Shown: piece after piece, positions 1-8,156 of the stretch
How positions within the stretch are numbered: position 1 is the first letter of the stretch
Layout of the letters: each line of letters opens with the position of its first letter
Source of the DNA: Streptomyces sp. 135
GTDB lineage: Bacteria > Actinomycetota > Actinomycetes > Streptomycetales > Streptomycetaceae
NCBI RefSeq assembly: GCF_020026305.1
Contig: NZ_CP075691.1
Coordinates: forward strand, 3,658,001 to 3,722,000
DNA length: 64,000 nucleotides
Direction: 5' to 3'
Notes under the pieces: model-generated
What the model was told of the DNA's origin: nothing
The model's database searches: none
The model's input: only the letters and a program-made list of their open reading frames with translations
Program-made: the position numbers and the translations under genes

Positions 1-339
1 CGGATCGGCGCCCCAGGCCCACATCGGAGCGTCCGGGTCGATCCCGCCGAAGGTCCGGGCGGCTTCCTCCCCGCCGGCCGCGAGCCACGCGGGGTACGCG
101 TCGAGGCGCTCGGGCAGGCGCAGCTCGACGTCACGGGTCCTCGGCGGCTCCTGGACGCCCTGCCGCAGCAGTACGCAGAACCAGCGCTGCACGCCTCCCG
201 TGTGCCGGACCAGGTCGAGGAGGGTCCACCCGGGGCAGCCGGGCACGGGGGCGGAGAGGTCGGCACCGTCGAGAAGGGCGACGAACGCCGCGGTCTCGTC
301 GGCGACGGCGCGCTGCCGCCACTCACCGGACGCAGTCAC
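1..339 (-). CDS. Maleylpyruvate isomerase-like (mycothiol-dependent, DinB-fold) protein, partial
   Basis: The reverse strand encodes an open frame that runs off the left edge; about 113 N-terminal residues are visible. It begins MTASGEWRQRAVADET and continues with VPGCPGWTLLDLVRHTGG, the first-helix signature of the TIGR03083/maleylpyruvate isomerase family (four-helix DinB fold, metal- and mycothiol-dependent enzymes). The GTG start at 337-339 overlaps the end of ohrR by 17 bp, so the two genes are probably co-transcribed. The catalytic C-terminal part lies outside the window, so the substrate cannot be inferred. Confidence 0.75.
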   Translation of the reverse strand, partial: MTASGEWRQRAVADETAAFVALLDGADLSAPVPGCPGWTLLDLVRHTGGVQRWFCVLLRQGVQEPPRTRDVELRLPERLDAYPAWLAAGGEEAARTFGGIDPDAPMWAWGADP

Positions 340-838
340 GTGCGCCTCCGTCCGACGCGTCCTCGGTCCCTCCGTCGAGCGCGGCGGTGAGCTTGTTGAG
401 CCGGGAGCGCAGGTCGCGCACCTCGTCGAGCGAGAGCCCGGTGGACTCGGCGATGGCGCGCGGCACGGCGAGGGCCTTCTCGCGCAGGTCGGTGCCCTGC
501 GGGGTCAGCCGTACGGAGACGGAGCGCTCGTCCGCGACACTGCGCCGCCGCTCGACGTGCCCGGCCGCCTCCAGCCGCTTGAGCAGCGGCGAGAGCGTGC
601 CGGAGTCCAGCCGGAGCCGCTCGCCGATCTTCTTGACGGGCAGCTCGCCGTCCTCCCAGAGCACGAGCATCACGAGGTACTGGGGGTAGGTGAGCCCGAG
701 GTCCTTGAGGGCGGTGCGGTAGACGCCGTTGAAGGCGCGGGCGGCGGCGTGCAGCGAGAAGCAGACCTGGTGATCGAGCCGAAGGAAGTCCTGGCCGGCG
801 GTCAGGTCGTCAGTGGCGCCAACGGATGCGTTCTCCAT
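323..838 (-). CDS. ohrR: MarR-family organic hydroperoxide sensor/repressor OhrR
   Basis: This is a 171-aa winged-helix MarR protein. The N-terminal segment LRLDHQVCFSLHAA carries the conserved peroxide-sensing cysteine of OhrR proteins, and LDSGTLSPLLKRLEAAGHVERRRS is the recognition-helix/wing region. Oxidation of that cysteine by organic hydroperoxides releases DNA in characterised members. I chose the ATG at 836-838 (MENASVG) over a start seven codons upstream because it gives the usual family length. It is divergent from ohr, with a dyad operator between them (867-890), the classic autoregulated ohrR/ohr arrangement. Confidence 0.92.
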   Translation of the reverse strand: MENASVGATDDLTAGQDFLRLDHQVCFSLHAAARAFNGVYRTALKDLGLTYPQYLVMLVLWEDGELPVKKIGERLRLDSGTLSPLLKRLEAAGHVERRRSVADERSVSVRLTPQGTDLREKALAVPRAIAESTGLSLDEVRDLRSRLNKLTAALDGGTEDASDGGARDCVR

Positions 839-866
839 ACCCACAGCGTACAACAACATCCCTCAC

Positions 867-890
867 AATTAAGTTGCACACAACTAAATT
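867..890. promoter_or_regulatory. Probable OhrR operator between ohrR and ohr
   Basis: An AT-rich inverted repeat, AATTAAGTTG (867-876) and CAACTAAATT (881-890), has 9 of 10 arm positions complementary around a 4-bp centre. It sits in the divergent ohrR-ohr promoter region and stands out from the GC-rich surroundings. Its position and AT-rich arms match known OhrR boxes. Binding is inferred. Confidence 0.75.
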
Positions 891-974
891 ACGTGCTCTA
901 CTACTAGTGCAATCCGCAGAGCAGCCACCGCGAAGCCGCGGAGCTGCTCGCCCGCCGAGGAAGAGGGACGCACC

Positions 975-1388
975 ATGGACGCGCTGTACACCGCCGTAGC
1001 CACCGCCAACGGCCGCGAGGGCCGCGCCGTCAGCTCCGACGGCCAGATCGACCTGCCGCTCGGCTTCCCCACCGCCCTCGGCGGCAACGGCAAGGGCACC
1101 AACCCCGAGCAGCTGTTCGCCGCGGGGTACGCGGCCTGCTTCGCCAGCGCGATGGGCAGCATCGCGCGCCAGGAGAAGATCGACGTATCGGACGTCTCGG
1201 TGACCGCCGAGGTCAGCATCGGCAAGGACACCGACGGCGGCTTCGGCCTCGCGGTGGTCATGCGAGCCGAACTCCCCGACCACCTCCAGGGCCCCGCCGG
1301 CGAGGACCTCCTGAAGAAGACCCACGCCTACTGCCCCTACTCCAAGGCCACGCGCGGCAACATCCCCGTCGAGCTCGTCATCGAGTAA
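975..1388 (+). CDS. ohr: Organic hydroperoxide resistance protein Ohr
   Basis: This 137-aa OsmC/Ohr-family thiol peroxidase reduces organic hydroperoxides in the cytosol using a cysteine pair. Both catalytic cysteines are visible: Cys55 in GYAACFASAM and Cys120 in HAYCPYSKATRGN. The family motif FPTALGGNGKGTNPEQLFAAGY is also intact. An AG-rich ribosome-binding site (about 957-968) precedes the ATG. The length is normal for the family. It is expected to be induced through OhrR and the dyad just upstream. Confidence 0.95.
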   Translation: MDALYTAVATANGREGRAVSSDGQIDLPLGFPTALGGNGKGTNPEQLFAAGYAACFASAMGSIARQEKIDVSDVSVTAEVSIGKDTDGGFGLAVVMRAELPDHLQGPAGEDLLKKTHAYCPYSKATRGNIPVELVIE

Positions 1389-1482
1389 CCCACAGCACCC
1401 CGGAACAACCCCGGCCCCGAAATGACCACCCGCTACACTGACGGCGGTGACGCACTCCACCCGAGCGGCGCCACCATGCCTC

Positions 1483-1555
1483 GCCTTCGTAGCTCAGGGG
1501 ATAGAGCACCGCTCTCCTAAAGCGGGTGTCGCAGGTTCGAATCCTGCCGGGGGCA
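1483..1555 (+). tRNA. tRNA-Arg (CCT anticodon)
   Basis: A complete 73-nt cloverleaf is present. The acceptor stem pairs GCCTTCG with CGGGGGC with two G-U wobbles, and the discriminator is A1555. The D arm is GCTC/GAGC, the anticodon stem CCGCT/AGCGG holds loop CTCCTAA (anticodon CCT), and the T arm is GCAGG-TTCGAAT-CCTGC. CCA is not encoded. The 3' part from the anticodon loop onward (1514-1556) is repeated at 27731-27773, so this gene is the integration target of the element that follows. The 3' half here is probably the element-donated copy. Confidence 0.95.
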
Positions 1556-1556
1556 C
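1514..1556. repeat. attL core (43-bp direct repeat, tRNA-proximal copy)
   Basis: The repeat begins at CTCCTAAAGCGGG in the anticodon loop and runs through the T arm to one base past the discriminator. It is identical over 43 bp to 27731-27773, and matching stops sharply on both sides (T1513 versus A27730; A1557 versus T27774). Confidence 0.93.
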
Positions 1557-1602
1557 AACGCGTTACCGCTCTGACCTGGGATTTCTCCCCCAGGGAGGGC
1601 TC

Positions 1603-3276
1603 CTACTCGGCCTCGGACTCCTCGTCCGGGGCCGTTTGCGTGAGCGGTGCGTGAGCGGACGGAGAGTTGATCTCCGAGATTGCTCCTGACGGATCAGCAT
1701 CATCCGGCACGGACTCCCGGCCGGGATGCTCCGCGTCGTCGGGCTTGGCCTCCGCTTCGGGGGCGCTGTTTTCGGAGGTGGCGCGGGCGCGCGGGACGAG
1801 CCGGGCTGCGGCCTCGGCGATCGCCAGGTCCGCTTCGGGGAGCAGGCTCGTGTAGGTGTCGGCCGTGATGGTGATCGAGGAGTGGCCGAGCATCTCCTGG
1901 ATGTCCTTCAGGTCGGCCCCGGCCGCGTGGGCGAGGGTCGCGGCACCGTGGCGGAGGTCGTGGAGCCGGACCGGCGGGAGGTCGATCTCCTCGTACAGCT
2001 CGATGAACCGTCGCGTGACGTTGGCGGGGTGGAGCATCTCGCCGTTTTCCTTGGTGAAGACGCGTCCGGTCTCCACCCAGGCGTTCTCCCACTCCTTACG
2101 GTCCTTGTCCTGCTGGGCGCGGTGCCGCTTGAGGGCCTGGACCGTGTCGGAGTCGAGCGCGATGGTCCGCGCGCCGGCGTCGGTCTTGGGGTCGTCCTCG
2201 TACACCTCCCAGCCGTCCACGACGAGTTGCTTGGCGACAGTGATGAGACCGGCGTCCAGGTTGGTGTCGGTCCACTTCTGGCCGCACGCCTCGCCCCGTC
2301 GCAGACCGCGGAACGCGATCAGATGGAACAGCGCGTACAGGCGGTCATCCGCGACGTGGTCGAGGAAGAGGCCGGTGTGCTCCGGCGTCCAGACCATCAC
2401 GGACGACGGCTTCTCGCCGGTGCGCTTCCAGTGGAGGATGCGTTCCTCGGTCCATACGAGGGCCTTGGGTCGCTTGCCCGCCTCCAACTCGACGTGGGCG
2501 GCCGGGTTGAAGGTGATGAGCTGCTGGGCGATCGCGGCGTTGAGTGCGGCCCGCAGGGTGGAGCGGACGCGCTGGCGTGTGGCCGGACCGACGATGCGGC
2601 GGTAGGGCTCCATCTCGGCGATGGCCGCCTTCATCGCCTTGCGGCGGGCTCGGGGCTCGCGGCCCTTCCAGGGGATCTCGGCGAGGTCCTCGAACGCCTT
2701 GCGGCGGGCCGCGTTGCCTTCGGCGATCTCGACGTTGGCCTCGGCGATGGCCTCGAACATCTCCGACAGGTGGGCGACCCGGAGGCGGTCGAGCCGGTAA
2801 TGCCCGATCCGTGGTTTGAGGTGCACCCGGATGTTGCTCTCGTCGCGGCTGATGGCGCTCTTTCGCCCCTTCTTGCCCGCCAGCCACATGTCCAGCCACT
2901 CGCCGACCGTGAGCCTGCTCGTCAGGTCCAAGCCGTGGCTGAGGCGCCTGCGGGTCGCCTCGATGTTCGGCAGCGGGGCCTTCTCGTCGGCCACCTTCTC
3001 CAGCAACTCGGCTATCTGGGCCAGGCCCTCGGAGTCGTCGGCGTCGGCCAGGCCGACGAGCGCGCGCACGTGGTCGAGGTCGGCCTGGGCGACCTTGAGG
3101 GAGTCGTAGCCGGCGCGGCTGAAGGAGCGGCGGGTGCCGTCCTCGCGGGGCGGGAGTTCCTGGCGTATGGAGTACGAGCCGTGCTTGCGGCTGGAGAGCT
3201 TGGGGCACTTCTTGCCGAGCGGCTTGCCGGTGTGAGGGTCGCGGCAGTAGCAGCGGCGGTGGGTGGAACCCTTCAA
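1603..3276 (-). CDS. Tyrosine site-specific integrase of the element
   Basis: A 557-aa tyrosine recombinase catalyses integration and excision at the tRNA-Arg att site. A SAM-like core-binding region (LTVGEWLDMWL, about residues 122-132) precedes the catalytic domain. The active-site set is complete: Arg326 (GLRRGE), His439-x-x-Arg442 (HDLRHG), His465 (LGHSS) and Tyr475 (TADTYTSLL). The start is inferred as TTG at 3274-3276, overlapping the TGA of the upstream XRE gene (TTGA), which implies translational coupling; the frame stays open further upstream but overlaps that gene. The 3' end overlaps a 23-bp repeat (1638-1660) shared with the other end of the element. Confidence 0.93.
   Translation of the reverse strand: MKGSTHRRCYCRDPHTGKPLGKKCPKLSSRKHGSYSIRQELPPREDGTRRSFSRAGYDSLKVAQADLDHVRALVGLADADDSEGLAQIAELLEKVADEKAPLPNIEATRRRLSHGLDLTSRLTVGEWLDMWLAGKKGRKSAISRDESNIRVHLKPRIGHYRLDRLRVAHLSEMFEAIAEANVEIAEGNAARRKAFEDLAEIPWKGREPRARRKAMKAAIAEMEPYRRIVGPATRQRVRSTLRAALNAAIAQQLITFNPAAHVELEAGKRPKALVWTEERILHWKRTGEKPSSVMVWTPEHTGLFLDHVADDRLYALFHLIAFRGLRRGEACGQKWTDTNLDAGLITVAKQLVVDGWEVYEDDPKTDAGARTIALDSDTVQALKRHRAQQDKDRKEWENAWVETGRVFTKENGEMLHPANVTRRFIELYEEIDLPPVRLHDLRHGAATLAHAAGADLKDIQEMLGHSSITITADTYTSLLPEADLAIAEAAARLVPRARATSENSAPEAEAKPDDAEHPGRESVPDDADPSGAISEINSPSAHAPLTQTAPDEESEAE
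1638..1660. repeat. Probable integrase arm-type site, left
   Basis: Two GCGTGAGCGG units lie 11 bp apart at 1638-1660, inside the 3' end of the integrase gene. The same arrangement recurs in the same orientation at 27594-27616 with 22 of 23 bp identical. In the excised circle the two copies would flank the att core about 80 bp and 115 bp away, which is where arm-binding sites are expected. Binding is inferred. Confidence 0.6.
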
Positions 3277-3965
3277 AGATCGTTCTCCTCGGTGGTGTTG
3301 GGGGCGGTTTCGGGTGGGTCGACATCGGCGAGTTCCGGCGGCAGGTGCGGTGGTGTGCCGGCGTCTTCGCGGATGAAGGCGCGGGCGCTGCGAAGCCGGT
3401 ACTTGGCTTCCAACGCCCTTTCCGCGTAGTCGGCTTGAGCGAGGAGGGCTTCCTCGCGTTCGGCTTTGTTGGGTGCCGTCTCCGCTTTCCAGCGCTCGTG
3501 CTTCTCGCCTTTCAGGGCGGCCAGGGCGGCGCGCTGGTGGCGAATGTGGGCGCGGAAGGACCGGAGCATGGCGTCTTCCCTGCCGAGCTCCTCCCTGTCG
3601 CCGGTGAACCAGCGCATGGCATCCCAGGTCCGTTCGGAGTGCTGCAGGGGGAGGCGCTGGACTCGGTCGACGTAGCCGACGGGGTAGAGCAGGCAGATCG
3701 GGTAGGTGTCCAGGGCTTCGGCGAGGACGATGACGTCGACCAGGGGCAGGTTGGCGCGGCGGCCGGACTCCATGTTGGCGATCACGTTGCGCGGGATCGG
3801 GTGGCCGATCTCCTCGCAGCGGTCGGCCAGGTCCTGGGCGCTCATGTGCAACTCCTTCCTTCGTCTGCGGACCTCGGCGGCCACGGTGGCCATCACTTGG
3901 TCCACCCACTCCGGGACGTCGTCCTCGTCCCTGTCCCTTCCAGCATCCAAACGGCGTTGTGTCAT
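3273..3965 (-). CDS. XRE-type HTH regulator upstream of integrase
   Basis: A 230-aa protein with an N-terminal helix-turn-helix of the Xre/Cro class (about residues 30-95: VRRRRKELHMSAQDLADRCEE, then IPRNVIANMESGRR). A long charged helical C-terminus rich in Arg/Glu/Ala (about 120-200) is probably coiled. Its stop overlaps the integrase TTG start, so both form one transcript reading toward the tRNA. It is divergent from the replication/mobilisation side (about 60 bp between them), which suggests it controls the integration module. The family is common in Streptomyces integrative elements; the specific role is inferred. Confidence 0.8.
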   Translation of the reverse strand: MTQRRLDAGRDRDEDDVPEWVDQVMATVAAEVRRRRKELHMSAQDLADRCEEIGHPIPRNVIANMESGRRANLPLVDVIVLAEALDTYPICLLYPVGYVDRVQRLPLQHSERTWDAMRWFTGDREELGREDAMLRSFRAHIRHQRAALAALKGEKHERWKAETAPNKAEREEALLAQADYAERALEAKYRLRSARAFIREDAGTPPHLPPELADVDPPETAPNTTEENDL

Positions 3966-4079
3966 GCAGACACATTAACTTGCCTACCGTTGATTCCATG
4001 ACCTGGAGACGAGCGCGATCGCCGTGTTCGCCGAGGGCTCAGTCATGGATGGAGCGCGCATGCGCGAGAACGAACTCGT

Positions 4080-4289
4080 CTGCCGGGTGAAGGGCAGAGC
4101 CGCGAGGAGCTGCTGGAGCTTCCCGCCGCCGTTGACCTGGAGACAGGCAACCGGGCGCTGGGGCTCGGGCGAAGCAAGGGGTACGAGCTGGCGAAGCGCG
4201 GCCAGTACCCGTGCAAGGTGCTGCGACTGGGCAACGCCTACCGGGTGGTGACCGCGGACCTGTTGGCCCTGCTGGGCCTGGCCGCGTGA
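4080..4289 (+). pseudogene. Excisionase-like small HTH protein without a recognisable start codon
   Basis: The frame ending at the TGA 4287-4289 reads ELLELPAAVDLETGNRAL, then GLGRSKGYELAKRG and CKVLRLGNAYRVVTADLLALL. This is a winged-HTH/MerR-like small DNA-binding fold typical of Xis/AlpA-like proteins in actinobacterial elements. The frame is open back to a stop at 3999-4001 but contains no ATG, GTG or TTG; only CTG (for example 4080) is available. An ATG in another frame (4054) and a second one (4061) lead into a frame that would need a shift near 4105-4115. It may therefore be frameshifted, start at a rare codon, or reflect a sequence error. By position it is the likely recombination directionality factor. 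Confidence 0.55.
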
Positions 4290-4523
4290 GAGCGGGGAAC
4301 CATAGCAGACCGTTCTGCGCTGAGCTGACACAGAAACGCTGGACTGTTGCCGGGGCGTGGACGTACGGTCCGTGTTCCCTCGCGATCACCGAACGCTCAC
4401 GAGAAGAGGGTGGGCCCCCGGCGGTGCGACGCCGGAGGCCCGAGCAACCCCGAACGGCCCTGGAAGAACCAACCCGGCGGCAAGGGCGTGCGAGCCCGCC
4501 ACCGCCAGACGAGGAGCTGCCGA

Positions 4524-5852
4524 GTGCAACCCGAGAACCCCGAACCCTATTCCAGCCCCGCGCAGGCCAACTGGCCCGCAGCGGCCATCCCCGGCCGACC
4601 CGGCGCCCACCTGCACGCCACGCAGGCCGACGACGCCGATCCGAGCCCCAGCAGTGATGCGGACGCCCGCAGCACCGACGAGGCGAAGACCCCGAGCGGG
4701 CCGGAGGAAATATCCGATGCGGAGCCGACGTACGGCTCCGAGCTGCTGGACGAACTGCGCGGGCAGATCGCCCAGTTCGTGATCCCGCCCTCCCAGGAGG
4801 CCCTCGACGCGATCACCTTGTGGGTGGCAGCGACGCACCTGCAGCCCGCGTGGCAGCACGCCCCGCGCCTGGCGGTGGTGGGCCCGGCGAAGAGGTGCGG
4901 CAAGTCGCGGCTGCTGGACGTGCTGACCGAGACGGTCCACGAACCGATGCTCACCATCAACACCACCCCGGCGGCCATCTTCCGGTCGATCTCCGAGGAC
5001 AACCCGCCCACGCTCCTCGTGGACGAGGCGGACACCATCTTCGGCCCGAAGGTCGCGGAGAAGAACGAGGAGACGCGCGGCCTGCTCAACGCCGGCCACC
5101 AGCGAGGGCGGTACGTGACCCGGGTCGTGGGCAACGACCACACCCCGCACCGCTTCGCGACCTTCGCTATGGCGGCCATCGCGGGAATCGGCGAGCTGCC
5201 CGACACGGTCATGGACCGGTCGGTCGTGATCCGCATGCGGCGCCGGGCCGAGGGCGAGAAGGTCAAGCCCTTCCGCTCCCGCCGCGACATCCCGGCCCTG
5301 CACGATCTGCGCGACCGCATCGCCGCGTGGGCCAGGCCCCTGCTGGACGACGCCGCAAACCTGGAGCCGGACATGCCCGTCGAGGACCGCGCCGCAGACA
5401 CCTGGGAACCCCTGGCCATCGTCGCCGACCTCGCCGGCGGGCGCTGGCCCCGCCTGGCGCGCCTCGCGTGCGCGCGGATGGTCGCCGCCGAAGTGGCGGC
5501 CGAGGAGGACCACCCGAGCGGAGCGCGGATCCTTGCCGACATCCGCCGGGTCTTCCACGCCCAGCGTGAGGTGGACAGTCTGTCCACCGAGGAACTCCTC
5601 CATCACCTGCGCCAGGACGCGGAGGCGCCGTGGGCGGAGTGGGGGCGGGGCGGGCTGACCGCCCGTGAACTGGGCAGGATGCTGCGCGAGTTCGAGATCA
5701 GGCCCGGCAACGTGCGCATGGCCGACCGGACCCAGCGCAAGGGCTACATGCGCAACAAGTTCCTGGATGCCTGGAGCCGGTACTGCCCCACCGTCCACTC
5801 AGTGGACCCCCAGGCGGCACGCCCGGTGAACCACCCGCCGTTCACTGAGTGA
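4524..5852 (+). CDS. DUF3631-domain ATPase of the element
   Basis: A 442-aa protein whose N-terminal about 80 residues look disordered, followed by a P-loop domain: Walker A VVGPAKRCGKSRLL and Walker B TLLVDEAD. A DUF3631 region then carries IAGIGELPDTVMDRSVVIRM. Proteins of this type occur in phages and Streptomyces integrative elements, usually where a replication helicase/primase would sit, so a replication-associated ATPase is plausible but unproven. I chose the GTG at 4524 because GAGGAG (4511-4516) lies 7 nt upstream; the frame stays open further upstream. It is followed by a noncoding repeat-rich block. Confidence 0.82.
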   Translation: MQPENPEPYSSPAQANWPAAAIPGRPGAHLHATQADDADPSPSSDADARSTDEAKTPSGPEEISDAEPTYGSELLDELRGQIAQFVIPPSQEALDAITLWVAATHLQPAWQHAPRLAVVGPAKRCGKSRLLDVLTETVHEPMLTINTTPAAIFRSISEDNPPTLLVDEADTIFGPKVAEKNEETRGLLNAGHQRGRYVTRVVGNDHTPHRFATFAMAAIAGIGELPDTVMDRSVVIRMRRRAEGEKVKPFRSRRDIPALHDLRDRIAAWARPLLDDAANLEPDMPVEDRAADTWEPLAIVADLAGGRWPRLARLACARMVAAEVAAEEDHPSGARILADIRRVFHAQREVDSLSTEELLHHLRQDAEAPWAEWGRGGLTARELGRMLREFEIRPGNVRMADRTQRKGYMRNKFLDAWSRYCPTVHSVDPQAARPVNHPPFTE

Positions 5853-6299
5853 ACGCCCTGCCCTGCGAACTCGACGCGGGCTGAACCCCGCCCCCTTGTT
5901 GCCGTCCCTGCCGTCCCTGCCGTGATCTCGCAGGTCACACGGCATACCGGCAAGACGGCAACCGGGGCCAAGACGGCAACGCGATCCGCCATCGCAGCCC
6001 TACCGCCAAGACGCCGCCCGCATCCGTCTTGCGCCGTCCCTCACCGTCCTGCCGTATCAGCGCAGGTCACAGCACCGCCCACCGGGACGGAAGACGCAAC
6101 GCCACCGTCCCGGCCCGGGGCACGGCCACGCCGGCACCAGGCCCGCCAGGATGCGCCGACGTCGTGTTCCGACTCGGAACACGACGTCGGCGGCACACGC
6201 CAGGACGGAAGGCCGAGGCGGTTGCCGTACCCGCTGTGACCTGCGCTTGCAACGGCCAAGACGGCAAATACGCACCACACTACGCCAGGAGTACCCCGC
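5853..6299. other. 447-bp noncoding repeat block: candidate oriT and/or replication origin
   Basis: No convincing gene lies here. The stretch holds a perfect palindrome of two 19-bp arms around one base (6154-6192). It also holds three exact CAAGACGGCAA copies (5951-5961, 5969-5979, 6257-6267), direct GCAGGTCAC copies (5930-5938, 6062-6070), and a 15-bp exact inverted pair (6059-6073 and 6233-6247) flanking the palindrome. It sits between the DUF3631 ATPase and the mob genes. Iteron-like repeats suggest an origin; a palindrome upstream of mobC and the relaxase suggests oriT. The function is inferred. Confidence 0.6.
6154..6192. repeat. Perfect 39-bp palindrome (19-bp arms, 1-bp centre)
   Basis: The left arm 6154-6172 includes GACGTCGTGTTCCGA, the centre is C6173, and the right arm 6174-6192 is its exact reverse complement. 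Arms this long without mismatch are well beyond chance. The palindrome could form a cruciform or hairpin, and suits an oriT nick region or a dimeric repressor site. Confidence 0.85.
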
Positions 6300-7241
6300 T
6301 TGAAGGTCCCTCTCATGTCCCGTCGCCGAGACCGCCCGCCGCGCGGCGACCAGCCCGGTCAGAAGCAACCAGCGAAGGCGAAGCTCCCCGCGGAGCAGTA
6401 CGTGCTCCGCGCGGCCGGCATCGTCATCGTGGCCCTTACCGCCGGTGCGTTCTGGCTGTCCTACGCCCACCTGGCCGAGGTCGCCGCCCAGCACGGACTC
6501 CACGACTCTCCGATCCGCCGATGGGCGTGGCCCGCGACGCTGGACGCGTTCATCGTCGCGGGCGAACTCCTCATGCTCCGCGCGGGCCTGCGCAGCGTCA
6601 CCGACCCGTGGGCCATCGGCATCACCGCCATCGGATCATTCGGCTCCATCGGGCTCAACGTGGCCGGGGTGACCGGCACGCGCGACGCCGGCAGCGTCCC
6701 ATTGCTCGACTACGTGGTCGCCGCGGTTCCCCCGGCCGCCGCGATGGTGGCCTTCGGCGTGCTGATGCGGCAGATCCACGAACTCGTCGCACAGCCTGAT
6801 GTCGACCATTCAGGCCCCGATTCGGTGCAGGTGCCGGAACCGTCGGCCACCACATCCGTCCACCTCGCCGAGGCACCGGCCATCGCGGTCGGCCGGTCCG
6901 GCGAAGTTCCGGCCGGGCGCTTCGGGCCTGCCGAGCTATTGACTGAGCCCGTCCAGGCCGCTGGGCTGTCGGCCGCTGTATCCGTCCAGTCTCCGAAACC
7001 GCCCGCCACCGCTGCGGCGGGCAAGGTGCGCGGTGGCCGTCCGCCCGGGGCGCCCCTTGAGGAACTCGTGGAGATCGGCCGGGCCGCTGCCGCTGAGCAG
7101 GGCAAGCTCACCCGGGCCGTCGTGCGGACGGCGGTTGAGGACAAAGGGCTGACGGTCGGCAGTAAGCGGCTGACCGAGGTGATGGAGATCCTCCGGGCCG
7201 AGCCCGATGCCGTTGTCGAGACCGATCGGTCCGGCGGCTGA
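6300..7241 (+). CDS. DUF2637-domain membrane protein
   Basis: A 313-aa protein with about four hydrophobic helices in the N-terminal half: VLRAAGIVIVALTAGAFWLS, a segment around WPATLDAFIVAGELLML, AIGITAIGSFGSIGLNVAG, and LLDYVVAAVPPAAAMVAFGV. A Pro/Ala-rich linker follows, then a C-terminal helical region (ELVEIGRAAAAEQG) with a basic stretch resembling a DNA-binding tail. DUF2637 proteins are typical of Streptomyces plasmids and integrative elements, where they accompany transfer or spread genes. The TTG at 6300 has AGGAG 8 nt upstream; the ATG at 6315 is the alternative. It directly follows the candidate oriT and precedes mobC. Confidence 0.82.
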   Translation: MKVPLMSRRRDRPPRGDQPGQKQPAKAKLPAEQYVLRAAGIVIVALTAGAFWLSYAHLAEVAAQHGLHDSPIRRWAWPATLDAFIVAGELLMLRAGLRSVTDPWAIGITAIGSFGSIGLNVAGVTGTRDAGSVPLLDYVVAAVPPAAAMVAFGVLMRQIHELVAQPDVDHSGPDSVQVPEPSATTSVHLAEAPAIAVGRSGEVPAGRFGPAELLTEPVQAAGLSAAVSVQSPKPPATAAAGKVRGGRPPGAPLEELVEIGRAAAAEQGKLTRAVVRTAVEDKGLTVGSKRLTEVMEILRAEPDAVVETDRSGG

Positions 7242-7412
7242 CCGCAACCGCTGCCGGGTGACCGGAACCCTTCCGGTCACCCGGCCCGCCATACCGCCTC
7301 CCAAGAATCGCGCGATCGCCCCCACCTGTGGATGAGGCGGCAGCCGTCCGAACTCCGCCTGATCTCCGCCGTGCCCCGCACGCCCTCCCCACCCCGCTCT
7401 GGAGAACCGTCC

Positions 7413-8156
7413 ATGACTCACAACCCGCTCGCCCCCGAGAACGTCCCCGATGAGCCGCTGCCGCTGACGAAGTCGCCTACGCTGATGGACCGTTGGCGGC
7501 GCGCGTTCGGACGACCTGCCCCGGGCGGAGCCAGTAGTACCCCGAGTCCGACTGAAGGCCGGTCTTCGGTGGTCTCCGCCCCGGGGGTGGCGGAGACGGC
7601 CCAGCACCAGGGGGCGCCAGGCCAGGGCGTCGGGGCCGAGGGCGGCTCCGACGAGGACATGCTCCACACCCTCCAGTGCGAGACTCTGCGCCGCGTACGT
7701 GCCGCCGACATCGCCGAGAGCGTCGGCGGTGAGCCTGTCGTGAAGAGCGCGCAGCCCACGATCCGCCGTTTCACCGGCATCAAGCGCGTCGTGCGCGTCG
7801 GCCCGCTGCGCTTCACCGGCGACGAGCACACCCGCCTCCAGGAGACTGCCGCCGAGCACGGCTACAGGGGTGACTCGGGCTTCGCCGCCGACATCGTCCT
7901 CGCCTTCATCACCGGCCACTTCACCGCGAACCTGCCCCTGTCCGAGGACCGCCGCCGCACCCACGTCTTCCGCGCCCAGGTCCTGCGCCAGCTCAACCGG
8001 ATCGGCGTCAACGTCAACCAGATCGCCCGCGCCCTCAACAGCGACCACACCCCACCCGACATCCGACAACGCCTGACCGAACTCCACCAGCTGCTGGAGC
8101 TGATCGCCGAAGCCCTGCGCCGGCCCGCCGACCCGGAGACGGAGGCAGCCGCGTGA
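7413..8156 (+). CDS. MobC-family relaxosome accessory protein
   Basis: A 247-aa protein with a low-complexity N-terminal half and a C-terminal MobC domain with the diagnostic stretch QVLRQLNRIGVNVNQIARAL, then a terminal helix (LHQLLELIAEAL). MobC proteins bind oriT and help the relaxase open the nick site. The ATG at 7413 follows GGAGA (7401-7405). Its stop overlaps the relaxase GTG start by 4 bp, which indicates translational coupling of the mobilisation pair. Confidence 0.88.
   Translation: MTHNPLAPENVPDEPLPLTKSPTLMDRWRRAFGRPAPGGASSTPSPTEGRSSVVSAPGVAETAQHQGAPGQGVGAEGGSDEDMLHTLQCETLRRVRAADIAESVGGEPVVKSAQPTIRRFTGIKRVVRVGPLRFTGDEHTRLQETAAEHGYRGDSGFAADIVLAFITGHFTANLPLSEDRRRTHVFRAQVLRQLNRIGVNVNQIARALNSDHTPPDIRQRLTELHQLLELIAEALRRPADPETEAAA

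Noticed and set aside
1726..3429. Long forward-strand ORFs opposite the integrase
   Set aside because: They are antisense shadows driven by GC-rich third positions and carry no recognisable domain.
3277..3999. Upstream extension of the integrase frame giving a 798-aa protein
   Set aside because: The extension overlaps the intact XRE gene in another frame and reads as Arg/Pro-rich shadow sequence; the TTG overlapping the XRE stop gives a normal integrase.
5853..6299. CRISPR array in the repeat-rich noncoding block
   Set aside because: Repeats are 9-15 bp, irregularly spaced and of several kinds; no direct-repeat/spacer periodicity and no cas genes.
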